The notes below the pieces were generated by a model. It searched no databases, was not told the DNA's origin, and saw only the letters and a list, made by a program, of their open reading frames with translations. Of a DNA stretch of 64,000 nt, positions 24,171-33,778 are shown in pieces (position 1 is the stretch's first letter; every line of letters starts with the position of its first letter). The stretch is from Rhizomys pruinosus (lineage: Eukaryota; Chordata; Mammalia; Rodentia; Spalacidae). The translations under genes and the position numbers were made by a program. Location: contig VZQC01011939.1 of NCBI GenBank assembly GCA_009823505.1, positions 3,496,148 through 3,560,147 of the forward strand, written 5' to 3'.

Positions 24171-24680
24171 ATTCTTCAGTTAACATCTTCATGTGTGTTT
24201 AATTTTAAAACCCAAAACCTCAAAAACCCATGGATTAAGTTTTTTCAATGACCATTAAGACCACAGTACAGGCCAGCTTTTGGATGGTCACTTGGTGTCG
24301 CCTGACTCAACATGCCCCAGCTGGGAAGACCAGCCCACTCCAGAAGGCTGGATATGAGGTCCAGCTTCCTGGTTTCCCAGCTTCTGCCCTGGCTCCCCCA
24401 ACTCTGCACAGTGCTAGAAAAACATGTAAGTGCCCTATATACACAAACAGAAGACATACGCTCAGGGTTCTGCTGGACCGTTCCTTTGGTTGTTCTCAGA
24501 GGGATGATCACTCTCTCCGATGTCTCACCCATGGACTCCTTGTCCCTCCTTAGCATTGCTATCTTAAGTAAGATCCCTCAAGCCTGTCCCTACTGTTGCA
24601 GACCTCTGGGCACCTTCCATGCAGTCTGACCCTCTCCAATCCACTTTCTCAGATGGGATGGAACAATATAAGTAAAAATC
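24171..24680. other. Unique non-coding stretch
   Basis: Complementary 101- and 103-codon frames occupy 24245-24556 on both strands. Neither has a recognisable domain, so I do not call a gene. Confidence 0.45.
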
Positions 24681-24930
24681 AAATGTGGGACTCAGAGTAT
24701 ATCTCAGTGGTAGAGTGTTTGCCTAGCAAGCACAGGATCCCCAATAGTAAACAAACAAACAAATAAACAAAAAGACAAAGCATTTTATTGGACAGGATGG
24801 CACAGGCCTGTAATTGCAGACACTTGGGAGGCTGAGAGAGGTTTGCAAATTCAAGGCCAGCTAAGTCTATAGAGTGAGTTGAAGGCCAGCCTGGACAACT
24901 TAATGAGATACTATCTAAAAATAAAAAGCA
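24681..24930 (+). mobile_element. ID-B1 composite SINE (B4-like)
   Basis: ID-like 5' half (gactcagagtatatctcagtggtagagtgtttgcctagcaagcacaggatccccaa), A-rich linker (caaacaaacaaataaac), then B1-like 3' half (ggacaggatggcacaggcctgtaattgcag ... caaggccagc ... cctggacaacttaatgagatactatc). Confidence 0.85.
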
Positions 24931-24993
24931 TTTTAAAAAGGTGTTGGTGGAAGGCTGGAAAGATGGGTCAGAGGTTAAGAGCACTGACTGCTC

Positions 24994-25153
24994 AAACTAG
25001 GCATGGTGGCACATGCCTTTGATCCCAGCACTTGGGAGGCAGAGGCAGGTGGATCTCTGTGAGTCCAAGACCAGTCTGATCTACACAGTGAGTTCTAGGA
25101 CAGCCGGGGCAATAGAGAGACCCTGTCTCAAAAAGACCAAAAACAAAAAAAAA
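24994..25153 (+). mobile_element. B1 SINE nested in B2
   Basis: ctaggcatggtggcacatgcctttgatcccagcacttgggaggc head to ctcaaaaagaccaaaaacaaaaaaaaa tail. It splits the host B2 after the tgactgctc of its head. No clear target duplication remains, and the host bases next to the right junction are rearranged. Confidence 0.93.
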
Positions 25154-25170
25154 GAGCAGCTCAGTTTCTC

Positions 25171-25244
25171 ATACCCACAGGGCAGCTAGCAACCATCTGT
25201 TACTACAATACCCACAGGGCAGCTAGCAACCATCTGTTACTACA
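25171..25244. repeat. 2 x 37 bp perfect tandem duplication
   Basis: atacccacagggcagctagc... is repeated exactly at 25171-25207 and 25208-25244, inside the B2 right half. The identity of the two copies suggests a recent event. Confidence 0.97.
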
Positions 25245-25359
25245 GTTCCAGGGGATCCAAAACCCTCCTCTGACCTCTGTGGGCACTGAACAACATGGAT
25301 GCACCTACCTACATGCAGGTGATACACTCTTACACATAAAATAAAAATAATAAATTGTT

Positions 25360-25530
25360 AAAAAGGCAGTCGGGGTACAGCACTTCCCTAACACATGGAA
25401 GACCCTGGTTTTTAGAATTGTGAAAAAAAAGAAAGAAATGCATGAGCTCTGGCGGGGTGGGGGAATGGGCGGGAACACGGATCTAGATTTGTTAAAAAAT
25501 AAAAATAAATTTATGTGAAAAAAAAAAAGA
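25360..25530 (+). mobile_element. L1 3' end fragment
   Basis: aagaaatgcatgagctctggcggggtgggggaatgggcggg followed by cacggatctagatttgttaaaaaataaaaataaatttatg and a long A run. The reverse complement of the same 3' terminus is at 50556-50670. Confidence 0.75.
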
Positions 25531-25647
25531 AAGAAAGGAAAAGAAAAGAAAGCCACATGACCATGCTATCAATGCTGTGACCTGGAAGTCTGTCTTTGCA
25601 AAGCCCACATGCCTTCAGGGGCCCTGGCCACAAAGGCATTCAGGGAT

Positions 25648-25870
25648 GACACCTTTGGAAAGTGATTGGGTTTAGTTGAGGTCGGGAGGGTGAGGTCTTC
25701 TGATGGGATTAACACCACATAAGAGAGGAAGAGACCAGCTCTCTACCACCTGCAAACAGAGCCGGCTACCTGACAGCCAGGAAATGGCCCCTCACTAGAC
25801 CCTCAGTCTTGGGCTTCCGGTCTCTGACTGTGGGGAAAGAATGCCACCTGTGGTGTTTGTCACAGTGTCC
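25648..25870 (+). mobile_element. Old MaLR LTR (MLT1/MST-like)
   Basis: gacacctttggaaagtgattgggtttagttgagg, a gatgggattaacaccacataagagaggaagagacc block, and tgacagccaggaaatggcccctcactagaccctcag followed by cttgggcttccgg. This is the order found in the eutherian-wide MST/MLT1 LTRs. More diverged than the rodent LTRs. Confidence 0.65.
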
Positions 25871-27607
25871 TCATCTCCACAAACACTGGAGCCTTTAGTA
25901 CAAGCCGTGGGGACACTTCTCTCTCTCATTCCTCTTCATGTCCAGCAAAGGCCATGATTGTGCAGTTGAACACACAGCATCTCCTCAAAGCAGCCCTCAG
26001 CCTCTGCTTCACTACCTCCCGAGCGACACCTCTGCGGGGTCAGACCCTGCTCCCTCAGATGGACTGCAGGCCTCCCCTCAGCGAAGCACTAAGAGTTCCC
26101 TCAATGAATATCTGAGTTGTCTGAACGACATACAGGGCAAGATCATGCTTATCTTATCACCATTCTATCCCTGAGCTGATTAAAGATAAAAACAAACCAA
26201 AATAAAATAAACACGCCATGAGGAAAAGTTGATGGATGGGTGAATAGAGGGGCAGACAGAGAAACATGTTGGCCATTCTGCCCTCTAGACAAACCCTGCT
26301 CATCCTGCTCTGTCTGGATTCCTGGTCTTCTCTTCCTTTGAAGGACCTCCAACCTATGGATCTTAGGTTATTGAGCAGAGGGATAATGTGTTTGTTGCAG
26401 AGTGGTGCGTGTCCCCTGAGTGCTCCTCATTCGGTATTAGGAAGTGTGTCCCTACAGCTTCAAGGGGTGACTGTGTCACCAAAGAGGGAAGAATTTAAAT
26501 TCTTCCACTCCTCGCCAACAAGATTGTGTCTGATATCTGGGAAACAGCTCAATTCTTCAAGCCAGGGCTGAGAATCTTCTTGACAGGCAAATGCATTCCC
26601 AGCTCTCAGCAGCAGTTGTGGAGAGATGGTGAGATGAGGACTGCTCTCCCTATTCCCGCCCCCCAAAGAGAACAGAGCAAGCCAGTCACCAGAGCCCACA
26701 GCCTGGCATAACCCAATTTCTTTGTTGGCTTAAAATCAATACTTTCTCTTTCTCTATTCATTTTTTATTATGAAACCCTCAATTTCAGCAAATCTATATA
26801 ATTTTTAGCATTTGGGCGCTCTTCAGCAGCCACAGAAAGCACCCCTGCATCTCGATGCTGCAGTGGTCTGTTGGACTCACAGACCTCACATCAGGAGCCT
26901 AGTCAGCACAGGTATAGCCATGTTCCCATGGAGGTGTCTGTGTTTTCACTGCCTCATCTAGGATTGTGGATATACCGCACATACAAAGTCACCGTGTCCC
27001 CTCTGAAGAGCTGAGTCAGTGGGGATAGTGGCCTGCTGCACAGGTACAAATTTCAGGATGGGCTTGAGAGAGTGGCTACTGTGTCTGAGCTGAGGAGCTC
27101 CGGGGAGACCTCCCACCAGAGTGTGCAAAGGGACGGGGGTCTCCTGGCAGTTAGGGTCCGCAGCCCAGAACTGGATGCCCAGCTGCAGCTGAAATGCCCT
27201 GTTCACTTCCGGTGTTTCTAACTTTCAACATTGCTACATGATGCTGTCATCCACAAAGTTCATGCTTGGAAACAGTGCAAGTAACTAAAAAAATACATCC
27301 CTCATATTCTTACATCTAAAGCAAATTTACTATTCCTTTTGGGGCCAAATTCATAGCTAATCTGCAGGCCATAGGTTATACATGCCTGATCACATTGTAG
27401 CCTCCTAAGCTGAGAAGAATGCAAGGGACAGGCTACAAGCATGTGCTTGACTAGGACTAGGAGATGCTGACTGCTTGGGACAAAAGAGAAGGTTTTATTT
27501 TTGGTGCAGGTTAGAGAGAAAGCAGGACAGAGAACACAGAAAGAACTCCTTGTCTTTCCATTTTGCTGGCAAATGTCATCATTTTGAGAGAAAAATGGGA
27601 TGTCTTC
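25871..27607. other. Unique non-coding stretch
   Basis: No gene or repeat recognised. Frames at 25938-26174 and 26266-26571 are short and domain-free. Confidence 0.5.
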
Positions 27608-27683
27608 AAGGGCTCAGGAAGTACCTCAGTGCAAAGCACTTGTAGAGCCTGCATGTGAGGCTCTGGATCTATCCCTAGTACCC
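27608..27683 (+). mobile_element. tRNA-derived SINE fragment (ID-like)
   Basis: gggctcaggaagtacctcagtgcaaagcacttgtagagcctgcatgtgaggctctggatctatccctagtacc follows the ID/BC1 order. Short and diverged. Confidence 0.5.
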
Positions 27684-27791
27684 TTGTCCTCCTCCAATAG
27701 GGTATTTTCTTAACTGAATCACTCCAAGTCTTAAGAAAGGAAACCATGTTTGGGCTGGGGAGATGGCTAAGTGGTTAAGAGCCCTGGCTGC

Positions 27792-28146
27792 TGTTAGGTC
27801 CAGGCTTCCCAGAATCCCAAGGGGCACAGACGTGCCCACTTACCTGAGGCCCTGCCCCATGGGCATAAATGGGTGGACCTCAGCTGCCATAACTCTCTCT
27901 GTCCCCCCCCCTCTGTCCCCCCTCTCTCTGTCCCCCCTCTCTGTCCCTCTCTGTCCCTCTCTGTCTCTCTCTGCCTCTCTGCCCCTCCCCCCGTCCTGCC
28001 CCTGCCCCCTGCCATGCTGTCCGGTTCCACCACGTGTCTGCAGGCAGCTCACACTTACAGTCCCACATGGAAGTAAAGCATGTTCCTAGAGTGACCTAAG
28101 CCTCATGTGCCTTTTATTGGGCTTCAATGCTTTTTATAACCTAACA
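27792..28146. mobile_element. 355-bp solo LTR inserted in a B2
   Basis: Termini tgttagg and cctaaca form a perfect 7-bp inverted repeat beginning TG and ending CA. They are flanked by a 5-bp target duplication gctgc (27787-27791, 28147-28151). The interior has gcataaatggg (possible TATA), a C/T-rich block of ctctctgtccccc repeats at 27890-27985, and gaagtaaagc (possible poly-A variant). This order (U3, CT-rich R, U5) would fit plus orientation. No internal retroviral sequence. Family not recognised. Confidence 0.85.
27890..27990. repeat. CT/C-rich ctctgtccc repeat inside the solo LTR
   Basis: Irregular repeats of ctctctgtcccccc and ctctgtccct, about 100 bases of nearly pure pyrimidine plus G. 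They open frames on both strands that are not genes. Confidence 0.9.
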
Positions 28147-28336
28147 GCTGCTCTTTCAGAAGACCTGCGTTCAGTTCCTAGCACCTACATGGTGGCTAAC
28201 AAACTTCCGTAACTCCAGTTCCAGAAGATCTGATGCCTTCTTTTGACTTCCATGGGCATTGCATGACACAGGTGCACTTAAATACATGCAGGCAATATAT
28301 TCATACACATAAATAAAAATAACAATAAAATGTATT

Positions 28337-28472
28337 ATTTTGGTATTTTCAAGACAAGGTCTCCAGCTGTCCTGGAGTTCGCTCTGTAGACCAGGCAGGC
28401 CTTGAACTCAGAGATCCACCTGCCTCTGCCTCCCAAGTGCTAGGATTAAAAGCACGTGCCATCATGCCTGGC
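28337..28472 (-). mobile_element. B1 SINE in the B2 tail, minus strand
   Basis: Plus strand: ttttcaagacaaggtctccagctgtcctggagttcgctctgtagaccagg ... ccaagtgctaggattaaaagcacgtgccatcatgcctggc. A perfect 12-bp target duplication ataaaatgtatt (28325-28336 and 28473-28484) places the insertion in the A-rich end of the B2. Confidence 0.96.
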
Positions 28473-28581
28473 ATAAAATGTATTTTTAAAGAAAACATGT
28501 TTGAATGTCCCCAGATTGCTGGCTCAATTTTGCTTTTATTGCTCTACTTTTTCAAATATTCACTATTACTAATACTATTTT

Positions 28582-28800
28582 TAAAAGATTTGTTTTTATT
28601 TTATGTATGTGAGCATTTTGCCTGAATGTATGTATGTGTAACATGTACACACAGGGCCTGAGGAAGGCAGAAGAAGACACTGGATGCCCTTCAACTGGTG
28701 TTACAGACAGTTGTGAGCTGCCACATGGGTGCTAAGAACTGAACCAATGTCATCTACAAGAGCAGCAAGTGCTATTAAACACTGAGCCACCTCTCCAGCC
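28582..28800 (-). mobile_element. B2 SINE, minus strand
   Basis: Plus strand: ttaaaagatttgtttttattttatgtatgtgagc ... gttgtgagctgccacatgggtgctaagaactgaacc ... gtgctattaaacactgagccacctctccagcc. Complete, older copy. Confidence 0.9.
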
Positions 28801-28966
28801 TATTTTTATTATTCTAACTGTGTGTGGAGGGGTATGTGCGTGTGAGTGCTTCACAGGTCAGAGATGTCTAATTCCCTTAGAGCTACAGTTACAGGCAGTC
28901 ATGAGTTGCCTTATGCGAGTGCTGGAACTGAATTTAGGTCATCTGAAAAAGCAGCAAGCTCTATTA
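28801..28966 (-). mobile_element. B2 SINE, minus strand, head truncated
   Basis: ttattctaactgtgtgtgg ... gagctacagttacaggcagtcatgagttgccttatgcgagtgctggaactgaatttaggtcatctgaaaaagcagcaagctctatta. The part that would end in ctccagccc is missing and an oppositely oriented B2 follows at once. Confidence 0.85.
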
Positions 28967-29025
28967 GCTGCTCTTTCAGAAGACCTTGGTTCAGTTCCCA
29001 GCACCCACATGGCAGCTAACAACCT
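28905..29025. repeat. Inverted repeat formed by head-to-head B2 copies
   Basis: Innermost arms tctgaaaaagcagc (28942-28955) and gctgctctttcaga (28967-28980) differ at one base and are separated by 11 bases. Complementarity continues outwards imperfectly for several tens of bases because both sides are B2. Confidence 0.85.
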
Positions 29026-29066
29026 TCTGTAGCTCCAGTTCCAGAGGATCTGACGCCTTCTCTCCA
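28967..29066 (+). mobile_element. B2 SINE fragment, plus strand
   Basis: gctgctctttcagaagaccttggttcagttcccagcacccacatggcagctaacaacc ... ctccagttccagaggatctgacgcc. It lacks the first 40 or so bases and the tail, and forms an inverted pair with the preceding B2. Confidence 0.85.
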
Positions 29067-29439
29067 GTCCTTTTTGTCCTGTGTTTCAGGGTAGCATTTC
29101 AGATCCAGGGTCAATCAAAATTTATGTAGCATGGACCTGAAGGTTCAGCATGAAATGCCTTATAAACTAAATTAGAAAAGGATCCTCACAGCAGAAATAA
29201 ATAGTCTGCTTATTCCTTAATTGCATTTAGTCATCTGATCTGACACATGTGTATCTGAATGCTGTGATTCCTGATTTAAGAGAATCCTATAAGAGCTCTC
29301 AAGACAGGAAAGTTGTTGGCTTATATTCATGAGCATTCTGTTAAAAGTAAAATATTTTCAACTTAGATTAAATAAAATGTTTTAATGATGTGCTATTAGA
29401 CACCTGAGCATTTTGTAAAGGTTGACAATAAGTAACTAT
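29067..29439. other. Unique AT-rich stretch
   Basis: No gene or repeat recognised. Confidence 0.5.
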
Positions 29440-29783
29440 AGGCTAGGGAGATGGCCCAGTAGGTAAAGTGCTTGCTGTGTAAGCATGATAAAGTGAACTC
29501 AGATCCCCAGCACCCATGTAAAAAGCCAGGTGTGGCAGTGTGCAACATGGCCTCAGTGCTGGTGAGAGGTGGAAGCAGGTGGATCATTGCTGCTGCCTAC
29601 CCAGAGAAACAGCAAGCTCTGGGTTCTCAGAGAGATCCTGTGTCAAAAGGATAAGGCAAGACCCCTCATGGCTTCCTCTGGACTCTGAATGGATATGGAT
29701 ACACATGACCCCACTTCCACAGGTGTACCACATAATACATACATACATACACACATACATACATACATACACGCACACTCAAA
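29440..29783 (+). mobile_element. Composite tRNA-7SL SINE with CATA tail
   Basis: B2-like head (aggctagggagatggcccagtaggtaaagtgcttgctgtgtaagc), then gatccccagcacccatgtaaaaagccaggtgtggcagtg, a B1-like centre, agagagatcctgtgtcaaaagg, and a (CATA)n tail at 29737-29775. Confidence 0.82.
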
Positions 29784-29870
29784 TCAAGAGTTATGGGTTT
29801 TAAGGCAATTGCATCCAGTTTCAGATCTGTTTATGATGTATTTATCATATTCTTTGTGGGCATCTGTTCT

Positions 29871-30127
29871 TTTTTTTTTAATTTTTTTTTATTAATTTTA
29901 TTTATTTCTGTATGTGTATGAATGTACTGTCTGCATGCAAGTCTGTGCACCCGTGTCGTGCAATGCCGCGGAGTTCAGAAGAGGGTCTCGGATTCCCCTG
30001 GAACTGGAGTTCTCCTGGAATTGGAGCTTCAGACGGTTCTCAGCCGCCATGTGGGTGCTGGGGATCGAACCCGGGTCCTCTGTAAGAGCAGTCGGCGCTC
30101 TTAACCACTAGGCCATCTCTCCAGCCC
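29871..30127 (-). mobile_element. B2 SINE with 17-bp duplication, minus strand
   Basis: T-rich start, then ttatttctgtatgtgtatgaatgtactgtctgcatgc ... ctggaactggagttctcctggaattggagc (two 17-bp units) ... cgaacccgggtcctctg ... ctaggccatctctccagccc. CpGs are retained, so this is a young copy. Confidence 0.95.
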
Positions 30128-30856
30128 ATCTATAAGCATTTTATAATTTGTCAAAGGTACACAGTGAGAAGAAGGTCTAGGGGTGAAAGGCAGGGACTTT
30201 GAAGCACAAGAGTTGGTCTTAACTCAAGTCTTCCTCATTCTGAAGCAATTAGGCCTCCTTGATGTCAGCACTCCCAGGCACAGCACTGCTATATCTGTTC
30301 CTTTGTTTCTTCCTTTGACAGAGATCTACCTGACCATGAATTTTCTTTGCCCAATTCCCAAGGACTACTGTTTTCCCCTGTTTTCAGGGGTTCCATCTAT
30401 GTCTTTAATCTTCCCTAGAAGTGTTAAATCTGTCAAAAGGGGAACTCCATTTCCTAAGCTATTGGACTTATTCTTCATCCCCCTCCTCTCTGCTCCTTCT
30501 TCAACCACATTCTTTGCATTCTGCTATGTATTGCCATATTTATAGACATAAATAATTAAGTAAAAATGCCAAACAATCATGATCACTGATCAGTAAGCAT
30601 CCCTTCATATACACAAGGTGACCAGCTCTCATACCAGGCATGCTAGAAGGATGGAATGTAGAACGTTCTGGAGAATCAGTACATCACTTTGCTCATGCAC
30701 TCATTCTCTAACATTTTTACCTTATGGGTAATTTTCCCTCTGCTATACACATCCTACACACAGTACACTATGAGGCTTGTCTTTTAATAAGATTTCCTGT
30801 TATCCTCTGTGATAAATACAAAACTGTGATCTCTGATATGGATTTGGGAGGCAAGG
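30128..30856. other. Unique non-coding stretch
   Basis: No repeat recognised. A 120-codon frame at 30183-30545 shows no domain; I do not call it. Confidence 0.45.
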
Positions 30857-30948
30857 TATCTTTTTATTTTATTTTTATTTATTTATTTATTTTTATTTCT
30901 GTATGTGTATGAATGTACTGTCTGCATGCAAGTTTGGGCACCAGTGTT
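30857..30948 (-). mobile_element. B2 SINE, minus strand, cut by assembly gap
   Basis: tttttattttatttttatttatttatt then tctgtatgtgtatgaatgtactgtctgcatgcaagtttgggcaccagtg runs into Ns. The rest of the B2 must lie in the gap. Confidence 0.9.
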
Positions 30949-31357
30949 NNNNNNNNNNNNNNNNNNNNNNNNNNNNNNNNNNNNNNNNNNNNNNNNNNNN
31001 NNNNNNNNNNNNNNNNNNNNNNNNNNNNNNNNNNNNNNNNNNNNNNNNNNNNNNNNNNNNNNNNNNNNNNNNNNNNNNNNNNNNNNNNNNNNNNNNNNNN
31101 NNNNNNNNNNNNNNNNNNNNNNNNNNNNNNNNNNNNNNNNNNNNNNNNNNNNNNNNNNNNNNNNNNNNNNNNNNNNNNNNNNNNNNNNNNNNNNNNNNNN
31201 NNNNNNNNNNNNNNNNNNNNNNNNNNNNNNNNNNNNNNNNNNNNNNNNNNNNNNNNNNNNNNNNNNNNNNNNNNNNNNNNNNNNNNNNNNNNNNNNNNNN
31301 NNNNNNNNNNNNNNNNNNNNNNNNNNNNNNNNNNNNNNNNNNNNNNNNNNNNNNNNN
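30949..31357. other. Assembly gap (409 N)
   Basis: Unknown bases. It is entered through a minus-strand B2 and left through an A-rich run (31358-31391), consistent with unresolved SINE sequence. Frames translated across it are meaningless. Confidence 1.
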
Positions 31358-31391
31358 AAAAAAAAAAAAAAAAAAACCAAAAAAAAAAAAA
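31358..31391. repeat. A-rich run at the gap edge
   Basis: About 19 A, cc, then 13 A. This looks like the tail of a plus-strand SINE or L1 whose body is in the gap. Confidence 0.8.
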
Positions 31392-31610
31392 CCTCAACCA
31401 TTTTGTCATCCACTATTTTGAAATTCTGCTTACTAAGAAATTTAATGTTTTTTTTTTTTCTGGTTAATAAAAGGAAATATTTTCCCTTAAAATTATATTT
31501 TTACTCACTTTTCTTGCATGATCAAAGCTAATATGGTATTATGTTCTCCTTGCATTTGATAACAGATAATGTCATGCCTTGTTCTTTTTCTCTTCTCCCC
31601 TCTCCTCTCT

Positions 31611-31750
31611 TAGTTTTTGAGGCAGGGTCTCACTCTGTAGCCCAGGGTCTCACTCTGTAGCCCAGGGTGCCCTGGAACTCACTATCCAGCCAAAATGGCC
31701 TCATCTCCTCAAGTCCTGAGATTACAGGTGTGAGCCACCACTCCTGGCTT
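31611..31750 (-). mobile_element. B1 SINE, minus strand, with 20-bp duplication
   Basis: ttagtttttgaggcagggtctcactctgtagcc ... caagtcctgagattacaggtgtgagccaccactcctggc. The 20-mer cagggtctcactctgtagcc is repeated exactly at 31623-31642 and 31643-31662, enlarging this copy. Confidence 0.93.
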
Positions 31751-33221
31751 GTGCCTGGTTCTTGTTTATTTGTGTGCGGTGTCTGAATGCCTGCAGATCT
31801 TTCCTGCATAGCACTTCACCTCTGGTCATCTTTTAACATGACTTCTTCCCACAATCTTTAATTCATCATATGTGATGTACACAGTCAATGCTGAAGGTAT
31901 TTTTAACAGGCAGTTCTGCTCAAACAATGATCACATCTTCTGAGTCCAATGAACTACCAGCACAGCTCCATATAGGACTGAACAGGAGGCAGGTCCAGGG
32001 AGCCCTAGTCCTTGTCTACCTCTGTGTTCACATGCAAAGGACAGGCACTTAGGGCTACCAATAATGCGTGCAGAACTTAGGAACCTGCAGCACCCTGCAG
32101 TGAACTCATACAAGCAGACCAATGTCTCTGTGTTCTCTGGGAGCTGCCTGTCCAAGCTCCCTTAACGTACTGACTTCAGGTGTCCCTGATCACTGATGCT
32201 CCTCCTTAAAATGCTCCTGTTGGGCTGGTGAGCCATGTGCTCACACTAGTGTGCCTTGGCAGGAACATGTGCACAGCACATGCACCAAGGATGGGTTGAT
32301 GGGCTAGGTGCTGCACAGCCTGGACTAGTTACGCTCAGCTCTGCTGGACCTGCCACTGGGGGACATGAGAGTGAGGGCAGCAGGAATCCAGACCAAGAAG
32401 CAGAAAGCACGCCTTTTCCTCTCCAGTCTGTGTTCAGCATCCAGACTACTGTATAGAGGGTCACTCTTCGAGTCCCTGCTGGTGCTCCCAGGGCAGGATG
32501 ATGTCAAGAGAAGACAAAAGGTGGACAGGCCCTACTGCTAGGTATCACCATCTCCCTTTCTCATCTGAAGACTGAAGAAATCCTGCCAATCTGCATGGCC
32601 AGGCAGACAGCCTTCTTCCACTTCATCTACCTGATAAAAGGATGTATTTACCATCAATTCTGTGGACAGTAATTAACTAGAAATCCACAAGTGAATAGGC
32701 AGACAAGAGAATGAAAGCTCAGCCCCTGACCTCCTCCTCTAACTGTGCGATGATCATAGGTACAGTGGGAAATGAACTCCACAGGCTGGCGTGGGAGTCT
32801 GAAGACAGTGTATGTTCTGTCTCTGAAGGGAAACTCGTTTTGATCCCTAAACACCTGACTTTCCAACCAACTTTTAGAATGCCACCTGCTCAGAAGTTGG
32901 AATAGGCCTGTGTGCATATGCTTAAATTTAGTGGAGAACTTTCTCCAGGACCAAACATGCTAGGAAGTTCACAAGACACTTCAGAAACTTAATTTAAATG
33001 ACTTTCTCAAGTTAGCAAGCATCTTGCTCTCCAGCTAAGGAGATGTAAGATCACACTCACAACTTCAATGCCACACCACACTTCTTTTTCTCTGAAAACC
33101 TGAGGGATAGTGCAGTGAATGACACCTTTCATTGTATAATTATTCCTACACACCTCTTTGAAAAAACTAAGAAAATCTATTGGATAGAAAATACCTTTGA
33201 TCATGAAGACTAGCTGCCTTA
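31751..33221. other. Unique non-coding stretch
   Basis: No gene or interspersed repeat recognised over about 1.5 kb. Confidence 0.5.
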
Positions 33222-33778
33222 ATGTGTATGTATGTTTGTGGTGGTGTCTGCAATGTGTGTGCATTTGCCTACAGTATGTGACTATGTGCAGTGTCTGAGT
33301 ATACAGTGTGTATATGTGTGCAGTATGTACATGCATGTGGGCATAATCTGTACATTTGTGTACAGCATGTGTGTGCGTGTACAACATGTCTGTGTGTATG
33401 GTGTGTGCATACACTTATGCATGTGTGTATAATGTGTGCAATGTATGAGTGTACAGTGTGTGTGTACAGTGTGTGTGCATGTGTATGTGGTGTGTATATG
33501 TGTACAGTGTATGGGTGTGTGCATATATGCACAGTATGTACATGCATGTGTATATAAGGGCACGCTGTGTGCAGTGCGTGTGCATGCATTTGCACGGTGT
33601 ATGAGTGTGTGCATGCTATGTGTGCATGCATGTGTGCAGTGTGTATTTGCACTGTGCCTGTGTGTATGTGTGTATAATGATATAGCATGTACATGCATGT
33701 GTATAATATGTACATATGTGCGTGCATGCATGAACTGAGTGTTTGCACACATGACTGTGTATATATGTATGTGTGTGT
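33222..33778. repeat. Long degenerate GT-rich tract (tgtgtgcatg/gtgtacagt)
   Basis: About 560 bases of alternating purine-pyrimidine, with repeated motifs tgtgtgcatg, gtacagtgtg and gtatgtgtgt but no long pure run. It produces the longest open frame in the window (267 codons, minus strand) rich in His, Thr and Cys, clearly a low-complexity artefact. Z-DNA potential is high. Confidence 0.92.

Larger units (their letters stand above)
24946..25345 (+). mobile_element. B2 SINE interrupted by a B1
   Basis: Head ggctggaaagatgggtcagaggttaagagcactgactgctc (24952-24992) and the rest from about 25165 (cagtttctcatacccacagggcagctagcaacc ... agttccaggggatcc ... tctgacctctgtgggcac ... atgcaggtgatacactcttacacataaaataaa). 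A complete plus-strand B1 lies between. The downstream half also carries a 37-bp tandem duplication. Confidence 0.85.
27752..28335 (+). mobile_element. B2 SINE split by a solo LTR
   Basis: Head gggctggggagatggctaagtggttaagagccctggctgc (27752-27791) and remainder tctttcagaagacctgcgttcag ... atacacataaataaaaataac (28152-28335). Joining across the insertion with one copy of gctgc gives an uninterrupted B2. A B1 has additionally landed in its A-rich tail. Single-unit ctccagttccag type, older than the duplicated B2s. Confidence 0.9.

Noticed and set aside
24245..24556. Complementary 100-codon frames on both strands
   Set aside because: Mirror-image frames in GC-balanced sequence with no recognisable domain; most likely chance.
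30879..31531. Open frames of 170-208 codons across 30.9-31.5 kb
   Set aside because: They consist mainly of unknown residues from the 409-base N gap.
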